A stretch of 64,000 nt of DNA from JBKQVT01 sp963727245 (lineage in GTDB: Bacteria > Planctomycetota > Planctomycetia > Pirellulales > Thermoguttaceae): assembly GCA_963727245.1 (NCBI GenBank), contig CAVSFO010000009.1, positions 682,001 through 746,000 of the forward strand. The letters run 5' to 3'. This document shows positions 18,077-27,585 of this stretch, piece by piece (position 1 is the first letter of the stretch; each line of letters begins with the position of its first letter). The position numbers and the translations under genes are program-made. The notes beneath the pieces are model-generated. The model was not told the DNA's origin. It searched no databases and saw only the letters and a program-made list of their open reading frames with translations.

Positions 18077-18755
18077 AGTTTTCCTACCCGGTTGGGGATT
18101 CAAACGGGATTTTCCATCGCGCGGTTGCAACTGGCAGGAACCCGTGCCACGGCTGTGTCAGCCGTGCCGTAACTGAGTGGTTTGCCCAACGTCAGCACGG
18201 CTGACACAGCCGTGGCACACGGTCCATTGGGGGACTAAATCCTCTACGGCATTTAGCTTACGCCGGGGGCCGGGTCAACGGCGGCGGCCGCAGTTCCAGG
18301 ATTCCTTGGCGGCGGGGGAAAAAGGGCTGGATATCTGTACGGGTTTTGTCGATTATCCGTTAGCGTCAAGGGGGTAGCAACCGCGGCGCGGATCGGGTAT
18401 CATTGAACGTTTTCCCGCCGAAGTGTCCTCGCCGCCGCCGGTGGCCCGCCCCCCGATTATCCGCAGACGTTTGAACCGTCTGCCACGCCATAAGTTATTT
18501 GGAGTCAAGTAGTTACAGTTGTCTACCCACCCGGGGGCCGAAACCGCCGGAAAAGGGTAATTTTTTTGATCCTCGCACAGTTGAATTGCGTAGTATAGTT
18601 TGGTTACTGTCCCCGGGGCGGCCTCATCTTCCGCCCCCGACAGCGACCAGACCGGAACTATCAGTCACACATAGAGGAGGGGTTCGAAGACGGCTACTCT
18701 GGAGGGGGGCAAAACCTTCAGCGCGGCTAGACGCGGACGCCGAGGTGAAATCCCT
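18077..18755. repeat. Long divergent intergenic region with a 24-bp perfect inverted repeat
   Basis: A 679-bp gene-free stretch between two divergent genes. At 18144-18218 are two perfect 24-bp arms containing CACGGCTGTGTCAGCCGTG; the same family lies inside the squalene-hopene cyclase gene at 57806-57871. Around 18557-18605 the sequence turns AT-rich (TTTTTTTGATC, TAGTATAGT), a likely promoter zone for the downstream zinc-finger gene. No RNA gene is recognised. Confidence 0.65.
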
Positions 18756-19205
18756 ATGAGCCGCAAAGATGCGATCCTTTCCATGCGCCAGCTTCTCATG
18801 AAACGGCGCGACGCCTTGCGAAAGGCACTGGCGGGCGACCTGAGCCTGCTCAAGGAACTCAGGGCCCAGACTTCCGGCGATATGGTTGACGCCGCCTTGG
18901 ACAGCGTCCAAGACGAGATCAGTTCGCAGTTGGCAGAGGTAGAGAGCCGAGAGTTGACCCGCATCGAGTATGCCCTGGAGCGGATGCGAAATGGACAGTT
19001 CGGCCTCTGTGAAGGCTGCGGGACCAACATCCCCGTGGCCCGCCTCAACGCCCTGCCGTACGCGACCTATTGCATCAAGTGCCAGCGCGAGGCCGAACGT
19101 CAAGGTGCGTCGTCGTCCGCCGACGTCGATTGGAGCCGTTTGCTCAACGTCTCCGGCAACGATGCCGACCTGTCCATCAACGACATCGAGTTGGACGTTT
19201 CCTGA
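18756..19205 (+). CDS. DksA/TraR-type zinc-finger protein
   Basis: A 149-residue protein: N-terminal coiled-coil region (about 1-75), then a C4 zinc finger formed by Cys85, Cys88, Cys106 and Cys109 (LCEGCG ... YCIKCQ), as in DksA. DksA-family proteins enter the RNA polymerase secondary channel and modulate rRNA and stress promoters with ppGpp. Planctomycete members of this length are usually annotated only as TraR/DksA family. The ATG at 18756 has GAGGTG about 9 bp upstream. An HtrA protease follows 15 bp downstream, possibly cotranscribed. Confidence 0.88.
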   Translation: MSRKDAILSMRQLLMKRRDALRKALAGDLSLLKELRAQTSGDMVDAALDSVQDEISSQLAEVESRELTRIEYALERMRNGQFGLCEGCGTNIPVARLNALPYATYCIKCQREAERQGASSSADVDWSRLLNVSGNDADLSINDIELDVS

Positions 19206-19220
19206 GCGGCCACCGCTGAA

Positions 19221-20491
19221 ATGGGAAAAAACACCCGTTGGGCGATTTCGATGCAGCGGAAGCAGCCAGACGGGCGGTCAGTCTTGACGCGGTCCGCCGC
19301 CATCTCCCAGCGCGACCGTCCGCGAGCCGGAATATTGCTGCTGCTGGCGGGCCTGTTGGTCGGAGTCAATTTGCTGGCCGCTCCGCCGGCCCGGCGCAGA
19401 CGCCCATTGCCTCCTCGACCGCCATCGCCGTGGCCCTGGAGGGCAGCGACGCGGTCACGCCCCAACAGCGAGCTGAGTTGCAGCGCACCCTGGACAAGAA
19501 CGCCGCGGTCCTGGAAGCCCAGTCCGCCGTGCTCAAGGCGGTCGCCAGGCTGGTCGGCCCCACCGTGGTCCACATCGAGGCCGACGGCGCCACCCCCGGC
19601 AGCCTCGAATACGGCCACGGCCACAACGAGGAGGCCGGCTCCGGCGTCATCATCCAGTGGAAAGACAAATATTATGTGCTGACCAATCGGCACGTGGTCC
19701 ATGCCGCCTCGGTCGAGGGCATCAACGTCAACCTGGCCGACGGCCGGCGGCTCCATCCCCGGCAACTCTGGGACGACGCCGACACCGACGTCGCCGTGTT
19801 GGCCATCGACGGCCCCCGCCTGGTGGCCGCCTCGCTGGGCAATAGCGACCGCATGGAGGTCGGCGATTTCGTGCTGGCCGTGGGCAGTCCCTTCGGGCTG
19901 CGAAACTCGGTCACGTTCGGCATCATCAGCGCCAAGGGCCGCCGCGACCTCCAGTTCGGCAACGCCACGGTCCGCTTCCAGGACTTCCTGCAGACCGACG
20001 CCGCCATCAATCCGGGCAACAGCGGCGGTCCGCTCTGCAACCTGCGCGGCGAGGTCATCGGCATCAACAGCGCCATCGCCAGCAAGTCGGGCATCAGCGA
20101 GCGGATCGGTTTCGCCATCCCCATGAACATGTTCTTCAACGTCGCCCGGCAACTGATCGAGACGGGCAAAGTGACGCGGGCCTTCCTGGGCGTGAGCCTC
20201 GATTCGCACTTCGGGCCGGCGATGGCGGCCGAGCTCGGCCTGCCCAATCCGGTCGGCGCCCGCGTGCTCAGCGTCACCAAGGGTTCGCCCGCCGAGGCGG
20301 CCCGCCTGCAAGTCGGCGACGTGATCGTGCAGATCGACGGCGTCCGCGTCGAGGACGACGCCCACCTGGTCAATCTGGTCAGTCTGCTCGAGGTGGGCAA
20401 GCGCGTGCCGCTGGCGATCTACCGGGACGCCAAGGTCATGACAGTTCCGGTGGACGTGGTCGACCGCAGCAGCTTCGACGCCGCCCCGTGA
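19221..20491 (+). CDS. HtrA/DegP-like serine protease with one PDZ domain (frameshifted)
   Basis: Periplasmic trypsin-like protease. Catalytic triad: His in TNRHVVHA, Asp in DADTDVAVLAI, Ser in NPGNSGGPL. One PDZ domain follows (from about GARVLSVTKGSPAEAA). The N-terminal signal or anchor segment (RAGILLLLAGLLVGVNLLAA) is read in the frame starting at ATG 19221. The protease itself is in another frame, so a base is missing near 19385-19395 in CCGCCGGCCCGG. A start at 19238 in the protease frame would lack any signal peptide, which supports the frameshift reading. Likely role: quality control of envelope proteins. Confidence 0.88.
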
Positions 20492-20905
20492 CGCGGGTTG
20501 ATCTTCCCGCGCTTCCGGTCCGCGGTCCCTGTTCCCCAAGCCCACCGGCGGCGTCCGGTGGGATCTGACGCGGCAAGCGACGCTGCTCCCACCGGACGCA
20601 GCCGGTGGGCTTGGGGAACGGGGGCGATCGCCGGACCCCGGTCTCCGCCCAAAAAGCCCTCGGCCCTTCTCCTCATAGTAATCTCCCGCGCGGATGATTG
20701 AAAACTGGGAAGGCGGAGAATCTGCGAAGTTTGTAACACGCAGAAACGATTCTTCGGGCCGGTAAAACCCTAAAGACCGGCAAAGTCGCTGTCGATTGAT
20801 ACAATCGTGACAATCAATTTCTTCGGGAGGATTGTCAAGGTTTACCAATCAATGAGGCGTTGCGTAAACGCCTCGGCTCTTAATGAGGAAAGGGGGAACC
20901 GTATT
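20492..20905. repeat. Gene-free stretch with CCCACCGG / CCGGTGGG inverted repeat
   Basis: At 20531-20619 an inverted repeat (GTTCCCCAAGCCCACCGG ... CCGGTGGGCTTGGGGAAC) follows the protease gene and could terminate transcription. Other copies are at 22988-23084 and 43974-44140. Downstream, 20790-20830 is AT-rich with TACAAT and the pair GATTG...CAATC, a likely promoter region for the adhesin gene, leaving a leader of roughly 100 nt. Confidence 0.7.
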
Positions 20906-22187
20906 ATGTTGATGTCATTTCCAAAATCGCGCATGGCTTCCAGACGCGTGAGTCCGCGTCTGCCGTTGGCGTTGGCGGCCACCGCCGTCGCCCTTACCCT
21001 GGTTTGCGCCCCCCGGTTGGCGGTGGCACAATTCCTGGGGACGGACTTCACGACCGGCAACGCCGACGGCGCCACGGCCACGGGGACCTACTCGATGGCC
21101 GCCGGTTCACTTGCGTCGGCCAGCGGCGACTTTAGCACCGCGATCGGCATGAGCAGCACGGCCAACGGCATCGGTAGCACCGCGCTCGGCGAACTCAGCA
21201 TATCCAGCGGCGACTATAGCATGGCGCCGGGCGCGAGCAGCACGGCCAGCGGCCTCGGAAGCACCGCGCTCGGTTACGCCAGCACGGCCAGCGGCATGCA
21301 AAGCACCGCGCTGGGCGAGAACAGCGTGGCCAGCGGCGACTATAGCATGGCGCTCGGGCGCGAGCAGCACGGCCAGCGGTCTGCAAAGCACCGCGCTGGG
21401 CGTTAACAGCCTGTCCAGCGGCAGCTTTAGCACCGCGGTCGGCCAGGGCGCCACGGCCAGCGGCCTGCAAAGCGCCGCACTCGGCCAGGGCGCCACGGCC
21501 AGCGGCGACTATAGCAGCGCACTCGGCCAGGGCAGCACGGCCAGCGGCTTTGAAGGCGCCGCGGTCGGCTCTTTCAGCTTGGCCAGCGGCAGCTATAGCA
21601 CCGCACTCGGCGTGAACAGCGTGGCTGGCGGCAACAGTAGCACCGCGATCGGCAATAACAGCTCGGCCGGCGGCGCCAATAGCACCGCGGTCGGCGTGAA
21701 CAGCATGGCCGGATTCACGAATTCCACCGCGATCGGCTACGGCGCAACGACCACTCGAAATAACCAGATGACTCTGGGCACGGCGACCAACACCTACACC
21801 GCGCCGGGCATCACGTCGGCCGCCAGCCTGGCGGCGCAGGCCGGCCCAACCCAAATCGTCACCTCCGATGGCGCGGGCAACCTCGCCACGACTTCGGCCA
21901 ACGCCGTGGTGAACTCGTCGTCCACCTTCCAGGACTTGAAGCACACCGTGAATCGGGACACCGAAGGCGTCGCCATGGCCATCGCCCTGGGCGCCGGCGG
22001 TGCGGTCCTGCCGGATTGCACCTGTCGTGCCGTCACGATCGAGTGCGGCGACTTCGATGGCGCCAACGCCGTCGGCATCTCCGGCATACAACGCCTGGGC
22101 GATCACCTGTTCATGAACGGTGCGGTCGGCATCGGCTGCGACTATGGCAGCGTCGGCGGCCGCGTCGGCGTCACCTACGCTTGGTAG
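20906..22187 (+). CDS. YadA-like trimeric autotransporter adhesin (frameshifted)
   Basis: Signal peptide (about residues 17-40 of the ATG at 20906, ending AVAQ). A head follows made of about 14-residue repeats of the form STASGxxSTALGxxS, the left-handed beta-roll of YadA, encoded by a 42-bp DNA repeat. After a short stalk, the last 70 residues (from VNRDTEGVAMAIALGAGG to GGRVGVTYAW) match a YadA-type membrane anchor ending in an aromatic residue. One extra base near 21357 (CTCGGGCGCGAGC, against CCGGGCGCGAGC in an earlier repeat) shifts the frame and gives an early stop at 21406. ATG 20906 has AGGGGGA upstream. Likely a trimeric outer-surface adhesin. Confidence 0.82.
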
Positions 22188-22230
22188 GAAACACACTCAC
22201 TTACTTCTACGCAAGCCCAAGGAATTGGCC

Positions 22231-22928
22231 ATGACTGTCCTTAACGGTCGGAAACGTGGAACGCGGCAACCGAGGGCCACGGCGTCGTGGGCCCTCGGGA
22301 GCGGGCTGGCGATTGTCCTCCTGGCCGCCGCAATCTGCTTTCCCCCGCAGCCCTCTGCCGCGCAAGCGCAGCAGTCTTATCCGGCGCAGGCGCCACAGCC
22401 TTATCCGGCGCAGGCGCCGCAGTCTTATCCGGCGCAGGCGCCACAGTCTTATCCGGCGCGAGCGCCGCAGCGCGATCCGCAAATCGACATTTTCGTGATG
22501 CTGGTCAGGAACGCGGTGACCGCCGCCAATCAGGGCAACCTGACGGGCAACTACACGGTGCTCCGCGACCTGGGCGGGCCGGCCTTCCGCCAGCGAAACT
22601 CGGCCGCCCAGTTAGCCGTCATCTTCCAGCGGCTTCGCGACCAGAAGGTCGACCTCAGCCCGATCCTCATCCACGCCCCGGTGTTTACCGAGCGCCCGGG
22701 GATCGATCAGGCCGGGGAACTGCAACTGGTGGGCTTCTTCCCCACGGAGCCGTTGCAGATCCGGTTCCGGCTGGCATTTCAGCGGGTGCAAGGCGGCTGG
22801 ATGATCGACGCGGTCGGCATCGGCACGGCCCCGGCGTCGGCCCGGGCGCGGAGGCCGCGGCCTTCCGCGCACCAGCGGCCGCCCCCGCCGACTTGGCGAG
22901 CCAGCCTCCCCAAACCTACACGCGCTAG
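22231..22928 (+). CDS. Secreted hypothetical protein with QSYPAQAP repeats (frameshifted)
   Basis: About 232 residues. A signal peptide or membrane anchor (GLAIVLLAAAICFPPQPSAA) is followed by about five copies of the 8-residue unit QSYPAQAP (24-bp DNA repeat, 22366-22463), then a compact domain (about 85-200) that looks like an NTF2-like or related small alpha/beta fold (VQGGWMIDAVGIG at its end). The frame shifts near 22830-22840; reading across it gives a C-terminus PPQTYTR with TAG at 22926-22928. It lies 43 bp after the adhesin gene on the same strand and is probably cotranscribed, so it may serve the same surface structure. Function not recognised. Confidence 0.65.
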
Positions 22929-22987
22929 CACGCAGCAACGGCGCACGACCGCGACCGAGCGCTGCCGCGCCGCGGGTTTCTCGCCCC

Positions 22988-23084
22988 TAAGCCCACCGGG
23001 CACCCGCCGAGCGGGTCGCGTCCGGTGGCAAGGGCGTCGCCTGCCCGCTTCAGGTCCCACCGGTCGCCGCCGGTGGGCTTGGGG
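22988..23084. repeat. CCCACCGG / CCGGTGGG inverted repeat
   Basis: TAAGCCCACCGG at the left and CCGGTGGGCTTGGGG at the right, with an inner CCCGCCGAGCGGG hairpin. It belongs to the same family as 20531-20619 and lies between convergent genes; its right part encodes the proline-rich tail of the following minus-strand protein. Confidence 0.7.
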
Positions 23085-23292
23085 GAGGGGGCGGCGAAAG
23101 GGGCGACGCAGGGGACACCACGGATTTGCCGGCCGCCCGGCTAGCGGCGCCCGCCGCGGCGGGCTGCGAAGAATCCCTGTGGAACATCTTGAAAATAAAC
23201 ATCGCCAAGATCAACAGCAGCATGGCGATCAGGTAGACCCGCAAGACGAGCAACGCGATGGAGACGGTGCGGGTGGTCTTGATGCGCGGCAT
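23050..23292 (-). CDS. Small single-span membrane protein
   Basis: An 80-residue protein. The ATG at 23292 gives a basic N-terminus (MPRIKTTRTV), one strong transmembrane helix (about 11-35) and a Ser/Pro/Ala-rich tail. The tail overlaps a dispersed repeat, so only the first 50 or so residues look genuine. The open frame upstream of this ATG reads through another repeat (23340-23423) and is discarded. Function unknown. Confidence 0.5.
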   Translation of the reverse strand: MPRIKTTRTVSIALLVLRVYLIAMLLLILAMFIFKMFHRDSSQPAAAGAASRAAGKSVVSPASPLSPPPPPSPPAATGGT

Positions 23293-23339
23293 GGGTTTGA
23301 ATCTCCAAGGTAGTTTCTGTTGCGGAAGGCGGGCAAACG

Positions 23340-23423
23340 GTAGGGTGGGTCGAGTGCAGCGAGCCCCACCAACTCTGATTCGACCACTTCCTGGTGGGGC
23401 TCGCTGCGCTCGACCCACCCTAC
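23340..23423. repeat. GTAGGGTGGGTCGAG inverted repeat
   Basis: Left arm GTAGGGTGGGTCGAGTGC... and right arm ...GCTCGACCCACCCTAC are near-exact reverse complements of about 31 bp with a 22-bp loop, between two genes. A related single arm (GGTAGGGTGGGACGAGCGG) is at 59426-59456. Confidence 0.8.
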
Positions 23424-23482
23424 AGGTCCTCCCGCAACAGAAACAATGTAGCGGTGCCAGACGGCGTGTGCCGCGTACTGTT

Positions 23483-24776
23483 TTATACCGACGCCCGGGC
23501 GACGAGCCCCTTCATAATGTCCTTGTAGTGGATCACGCCCAGCAGATGATCGCTGCGGTCCACCACGGGGACCATGCGGTAGTGATACTTGGCAAAAAGT
23601 TCTTCCAGGTCTTCGCGGACGTCCTCGGCCTCGGCGGCCACGACCGGCGCCACCATCAGGTCGCCCAGCAGGGCGTCGTCCTTGGCCAGCACCAACTCGC
23701 GGAGGTCGACCACGCCCAAGAGCAAACGATCCGGCTGGCCGACCACGTAGACGTAGGAAATCATGTCGTGATCGAAGCTGGACGTGCGCACCACCCCCAG
23801 CGCCTCGCCCACGGTGGTCTCCTTCGACATGGTGACGCAGCCGGGCGACATCAGTTCCCGGGCGGTGGCCTCGCGCTGCGAGAGGATGACTTCGATGCGG
23901 CGGGCCTGCTCCTTGGGGAGCATGCCCAGAAGCTCGATCTTGTTGGCGTGCGGCAGCACGGAGAGCAAGTCGGCCAGTTGCGGCACCGACATTTCGCCGA
24001 GGATGGTGCGGGCCCGCTCGCGGCGCAGGTTGGCGATGATCTGCCGCTGCGCCCGGGGCTCGGCTTCCATGAGCGTTTCCGCCGCTTTCTCCGAATCGAG
24101 CGCCGAAAAGACGGCCTGCTGCTCCTCGCCGGAAAGCTCCTCCAGCGCGTCGGCCAGGTCCTCGCTGGGCAATTCCTTGACCTGCGCGGGTGACGGAAAG
24201 CGAGACGCTGTCGCTGGCCACGGCGTCTTCCAACGACAGCGGCTGCACGTACTTCCAGGAGATGAAGCGGTCCCTGAGCAGGCCCAGCGAGCCCAGGCCC
24301 CATTTGCGCAAGAAGCCGTTGAAGGAGATATCGACGTGTACGATGACCATGCGGCCTTTCGATTCCAGGAGGTGCACGTCGTTGACCACCTCGGTGCGGC
24401 GGCCGTCCATGTCGAGGATCGTCTTGCCCATGAGGTGCTCGTTCAGCAGCATCCAGCCGGGCTGATCGACGAAGGGGGGATAGCGGTCCGCCTCGGGCGG
24501 CTGCACGAAGACGGCATCGTCGTCGATCTTCACCACGCGCTCCCAGGGGATCATCTCGGTCGGTTTGCCCCAGCCGTGTTCGACGTAGATGCCGGCGGCC
24601 TCGGGGTAGGGCTCGCTGAGGCGGAAGACCAGGTCGGTGAGCTTGCCGAGGCGGTTGCCGATCTTGCCGGCGCAGATCGGCCGCCCCAGGAGCTGGGAGA
24701 AATAGTAGAAAGCGAAGTCCTTTCCCGTCGCACCCGGATCGGGCGTCTTGGCGACATTTTCCGGCGACATGGCCAT
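23483..24776 (-). CDS. Soluble MgtE-N/CBS-domain protein, partner of Nramp transporter (frameshifted)
   Basis: About 430 residues with no membrane span. Residues 1-185 contain a beta-rich PRC-barrel-like part, about 190-290 an MgtE N-terminal helical domain (EDLADALEELSGEEQQAVF), and about 300-430 a CBS pair. This equals the cytosolic Mg2+-sensing half of MgtE without its channel. The start is ATG at 24776 (MAMSPENV), 10 bp after the Nramp stop, so the two form an operon. The frame shifts near 24190: one frame ends DSVSLSVTRA and the next resumes QVKELPSEDL, consistent with one extra base. I infer a metal- or nucleotide-responsive regulator of the adjacent transporter. Confidence 0.85.
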
Positions 24777-24786
24777 GGGACACCTC

Positions 24787-26211
24787 TCAACTGCCGCTGG
24801 GATGGAACAACATCGCCCAAAGGGCATACACGGCGAAAATCGTCGAGATCACGATGACGAAGACCACGATCGACCAGTTGACGATGTTTTGCCATCGCGT
24901 GTTGGCATATTCGCCCATCAGCGGCTTGTCGTTTAGAAGCAGGATCAAGAACGTCAGGGCCGCCGGCAGCAGGGTGACGGCCACGACCTGGACGAAAAGG
25001 GTGACGGCGTCCTGGACGATCTTGGTGGCGATCAGCGTCACCACGCCCGACGACAAGAGCATCAGCAAATAGGCGGCATAGAACCAGGGGGCTTCGCGGA
25101 CGCTCTTGTTGAGCGAATGGGCCCAGCCGAAGATTTCTCCCAGCGCCCAACTCGTTGAGAGCGAGATGCACAACGCGCCCAGCAGGCCGGCGTCGAACAG
25201 CCCGATGGCGAACAGGAGCCGCGCCCATTTACCCCACTGGCTGCCGGGCATGACGATGGGCATGGCTGCGGCGGTCTTGGCCGCCGAATCGATGTCGCGC
25301 CAAGTCCGCGCGTCGGGATCGACCTCCTGCCAGGGACCGGCGATGGGGCTATGGGCCGCCTTGCTGGCGGCCACGACCGCCGGCGAAGGATTGTGGGGGT
25401 TGTAGAAGAACACGCCCGCCGCCGCGATGATGATGAACGCCGCCACCACGCAGGTCACGAACGAGCCGAAGAAGGTGTCGATCTTGCCGAAGCGGATGTC
25501 GCGGACGTCCATCCCCTTGTCGACCACGGCGCTTTGCTGGAAAAAGATCTGCCAGGGCGTGATCGTGGTGCCGATGTTGGCCATCACGAGCATGATCATC
25601 TCTCCGGCCGGCAAGATGCCCATCATGGTGGGGTTGTAGAAGCCCCGGCCGACCTCCGGCCAGCCCTCCTTCACGTTGCCGGTCTGCATCGCCCAGATGG
25701 CGGCGGGAATATAGACCAGGTTGAACAGGCAGAAGAAGAGAGTCACTTTCTCGAAGGTCCAGTATCGCCCCGTGACCACGATCACAAACAGCAGCAGCGT
25801 CACGCCCAGGAACGACAGCCATTCGGGGATGCCGAACAGCCGCATCGCCTGCGTCATGCCGATGTACTCGGTCACCAGGGTGAGCCAATTGATCAGGGCC
25901 AGGTCGAAGATCGAGAACCAGCCCCAGAAGGGGCCGAAGGCGTCGAAAATGGCCTCCGCGTGGCCCCGCTTCGTCACCGCGCCCAGGCGGACGGTCATCT
26001 CCTGGACATAGTAGGCCATCGGCACCAGGATGATAAAGGCCCAGAGCAGGGCGAAGCCGGTCTTGGCCCCGGTTTGGGCATAGGTCGAGATGCCGCCGGC
26101 ATCGTTGTCGGCCACCATGGTGATGATGCCGGGCCCCAGCACCGCCAGCAGGATCAACGTCCGCCGCCGCAGTCGGCTCAGCCAGTGAATGCTCTTGCTG
26201 ATCCAGTACAT
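24787..26211 (-). CDS. Nramp-family divalent metal transporter
   Basis: A 474-residue membrane protein with about 11 predicted helices. The TM1 metal-binding motif, DPGN in classical Nramp/MntH, reads DNDAGG (35-40, after GPGIITMVA). The TM6 segment, MPH in the classical proteins, reads MANIGTTITPW (210-220). The changed sites suggest a divergent branch, possibly with different metal selectivity such as Mg2+. ATG at 26211 follows family length; the open frame continues far upstream through repeats. It is the first gene of an operon with the MgtE-N/CBS protein. Confidence 0.88.
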   Translation of the reverse strand: MYWISKSIHWLSRLRRRTLILLAVLGPGIITMVADNDAGGISTYAQTGAKTGFALLWAFIILVPMAYYVQEMTVRLGAVTKRGHAEAIFDAFGPFWGWFSIFDLALINWLTLVTEYIGMTQAMRLFGIPEWLSFLGVTLLLFVIVVTGRYWTFEKVTLFFCLFNLVYIPAAIWAMQTGNVKEGWPEVGRGFYNPTMMGILPAGEMIMLVMANIGTTITPWQIFFQQSAVVDKGMDVRDIRFGKIDTFFGSFVTCVVAAFIIIAAAGVFFYNPHNPSPAVVAASKAAHSPIAGPWQEVDPDARTWRDIDSAAKTAAAMPIVMPGSQWGKWARLLFAIGLFDAGLLGALCISLSTSWALGEIFGWAHSLNKSVREAPWFYAAYLLMLLSSGVVTLIATKIVQDAVTLFVQVVAVTLLPAALTFLILLLNDKPLMGEYANTRWQNIVNWSIVVFVIVISTIFAVYALWAMLFHPSGS

Positions 26212-26527
26212 GGCTTGCCGCTTGTGGACTGTAACCCCGGTCCCAGGCGCCCGGCTTCCAACCTTATCCGGGGGCTCACGCCCCCGGCTCGTCGCCCCCG
26301 GCTCACCGCCCCGGTCCCCGAGACAAACAGAAAACCCTGGAGGCGGCGGGCCTTCCAGGGTAATTTCGCATCCGCTAAGGATAATTCCTCGGCCTCGACG
26401 GGGCAAGGGCGCGGCCGCCATTTTTGCCCCCACCCCCTTGCTCGCCGGGCCCCGCTTTCCTACAATCGCCCAAGAGGGTGTGAAGTGTCCGACATTTCCC
26501 GAAAATAGTAACCCTTTTTCGGCAGCG
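26212..26527. promoter_or_regulatory. Divergent region between Nramp and nucleoside hydrolase genes
   Basis: A 316-bp gap. On the nucleoside hydrolase side, TTGCTC (26438-26443) and TACAAT (26461-26466) are spaced by 17 bp and form a plausible promoter. On the Nramp side, CCGGGGGCTCACGCCCCCGG-type palindromes (about 26266-26300) and a CCCTGGAGG/CCTTCCAGGG hairpin (26334-26362) lie in the leader. I see no match to a known manganese or magnesium riboswitch, but the hairpins could be regulatory. Confidence 0.5.
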
Positions 26528-27469
26528 ATGGCCAGAAAAGTCATTCTCAACGTCGATCCCGGCATTGACGATGCCATGGCCCTCTGCTGGGCCCTGCTCA
26601 GCCCACGGCTGGACGTGGTGGCGGTCACGGCCGTGGCGGGCAATTGCGCGGCGGCACAGGCCACCCGAAACCTCCAGGCGATTGTCGAGGCCCTCGATCC
26701 GCCCCGCTGGCCCCGGATCGGAGCCGCCAGCGACCCCGATGCCGGCCTGCCGACCGAAGGGCGGGGGCTCTACGGGCCCGATGGCATGGGCGGCGTCAAC
26801 CTGGCCGTCGCCGAGCGGCAGCACCTCTTGCCCTCGGAGAAGGTCATCTGCAACCAGGTCCGCGCCGCCCCCGACGCCGTCACCCTGGTGGCCCTGGGCC
26901 CCTTGACCAATATCGCCCGCGCCTTCCAACGCGATCCCGAGTTGGCCTCGCTGGTGGGCCGGGTGGTCATTATGGGCGGGGCGGTCGCGGGGCCGGGCAA
27001 CATCACCCCCGCCGCCGAATTCAATATCTATTGCGATCCGGCCGCCGCCCAGGTCGTCTTCCGCTCGCCCTCGACCAAGACGCTGGTCCCCTTGGACGTG
27101 ACCAATCGCGTCGTCTTGAGCTACGACCTCTTCCACCAGCTCCCCGAGGAATCGACCCGCATCGGCGGCTTCCTGCGGCAGATCCTCCCCTCGGCCTTCC
27201 GCGCCTATCGGCAGCAGTTCGGCCTGGAAGGCATCCACGTCCACAACACCGTCACGCTCATGGCCGTGGCCTATCCGGAGCTGTTCATGACCCAGGAGAT
27301 GGCCGGCAACGTCGAGACCCTGGGCGAGTTGACCACCGGCATGACCGTCTTCGATCGCCGCCGGATGCCGAATTGGCGGAACAACATGGAGGTGGTCATG
27401 GACATGCAGAAGGACAAGGTGATCGAGAAGATCATCCACGGCCTGAACCGCGCCGCCCAAAGCCAGTAA
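26528..27469 (+). CDS. Nucleoside hydrolase (IUNH family)
   Basis: A 313-residue enzyme that cleaves the N-glycosidic bond of ribonucleosides. The Ca2+/ribose-binding motif DPGIDDAMA is at residues 10-18, and the later AEFNIYCDPAAAQ and HNTVTLMAVAYPEL segments carry the other conserved Asp, Asn and His residues. Normal length, intact. ATG at 26528. Monocistronic to judge from the 116-bp gap to trpD. It would feed base salvage; the substrate preference is not readable from sequence. Confidence 0.92.
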   Translation: MARKVILNVDPGIDDAMALCWALLSPRLDVVAVTAVAGNCAAAQATRNLQAIVEALDPPRWPRIGAASDPDAGLPTEGRGLYGPDGMGGVNLAVAERQHLLPSEKVICNQVRAAPDAVTLVALGPLTNIARAFQRDPELASLVGRVVIMGGAVAGPGNITPAAEFNIYCDPAAAQVVFRSPSTKTLVPLDVTNRVVLSYDLFHQLPEESTRIGGFLRQILPSAFRAYRQQFGLEGIHVHNTVTLMAVAYPELFMTQEMAGNVETLGELTTGMTVFDRRRMPNWRNNMEVVMDMQKDKVIEKIIHGLNRAAQSQ

Positions 27470-27585
27470 CGGGGTCCTGTCGGCGCTCGGCAAGCCCGGC
27501 CGTTCGGCGTTGTCAATCAGGTGACGCTACCCCTGTCGCCGCGATGCAGTAGAATGGCAACTGCCGCCCTTGGAAGAAGGTCCCC

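Noticed and set aside
18499..18759. Open frame of 86 codons ahead of the DksA-like gene
   Set aside because: Composition is atypical, it overlaps the promoter-like AT-rich zone and ends across the real start codon, with no ribosome-binding site.
21050..21720. 42-bp repeats as a CRISPR-like array
   Set aside because: They translate in frame to YadA head repeats of the STASGxxSTALG type with no unique spacers.
22369..22463. Short 24-bp repeats as a possible CRISPR array
   Set aside because: They are contiguous, without spacers, and encode QSYPAQAP peptide in frame.
26212..26527. Possible manganese or magnesium riboswitch ahead of the Nramp gene
   Set aside because: The hairpins are dispersed repeat palindromes and no conserved riboswitch core could be matched by eye.
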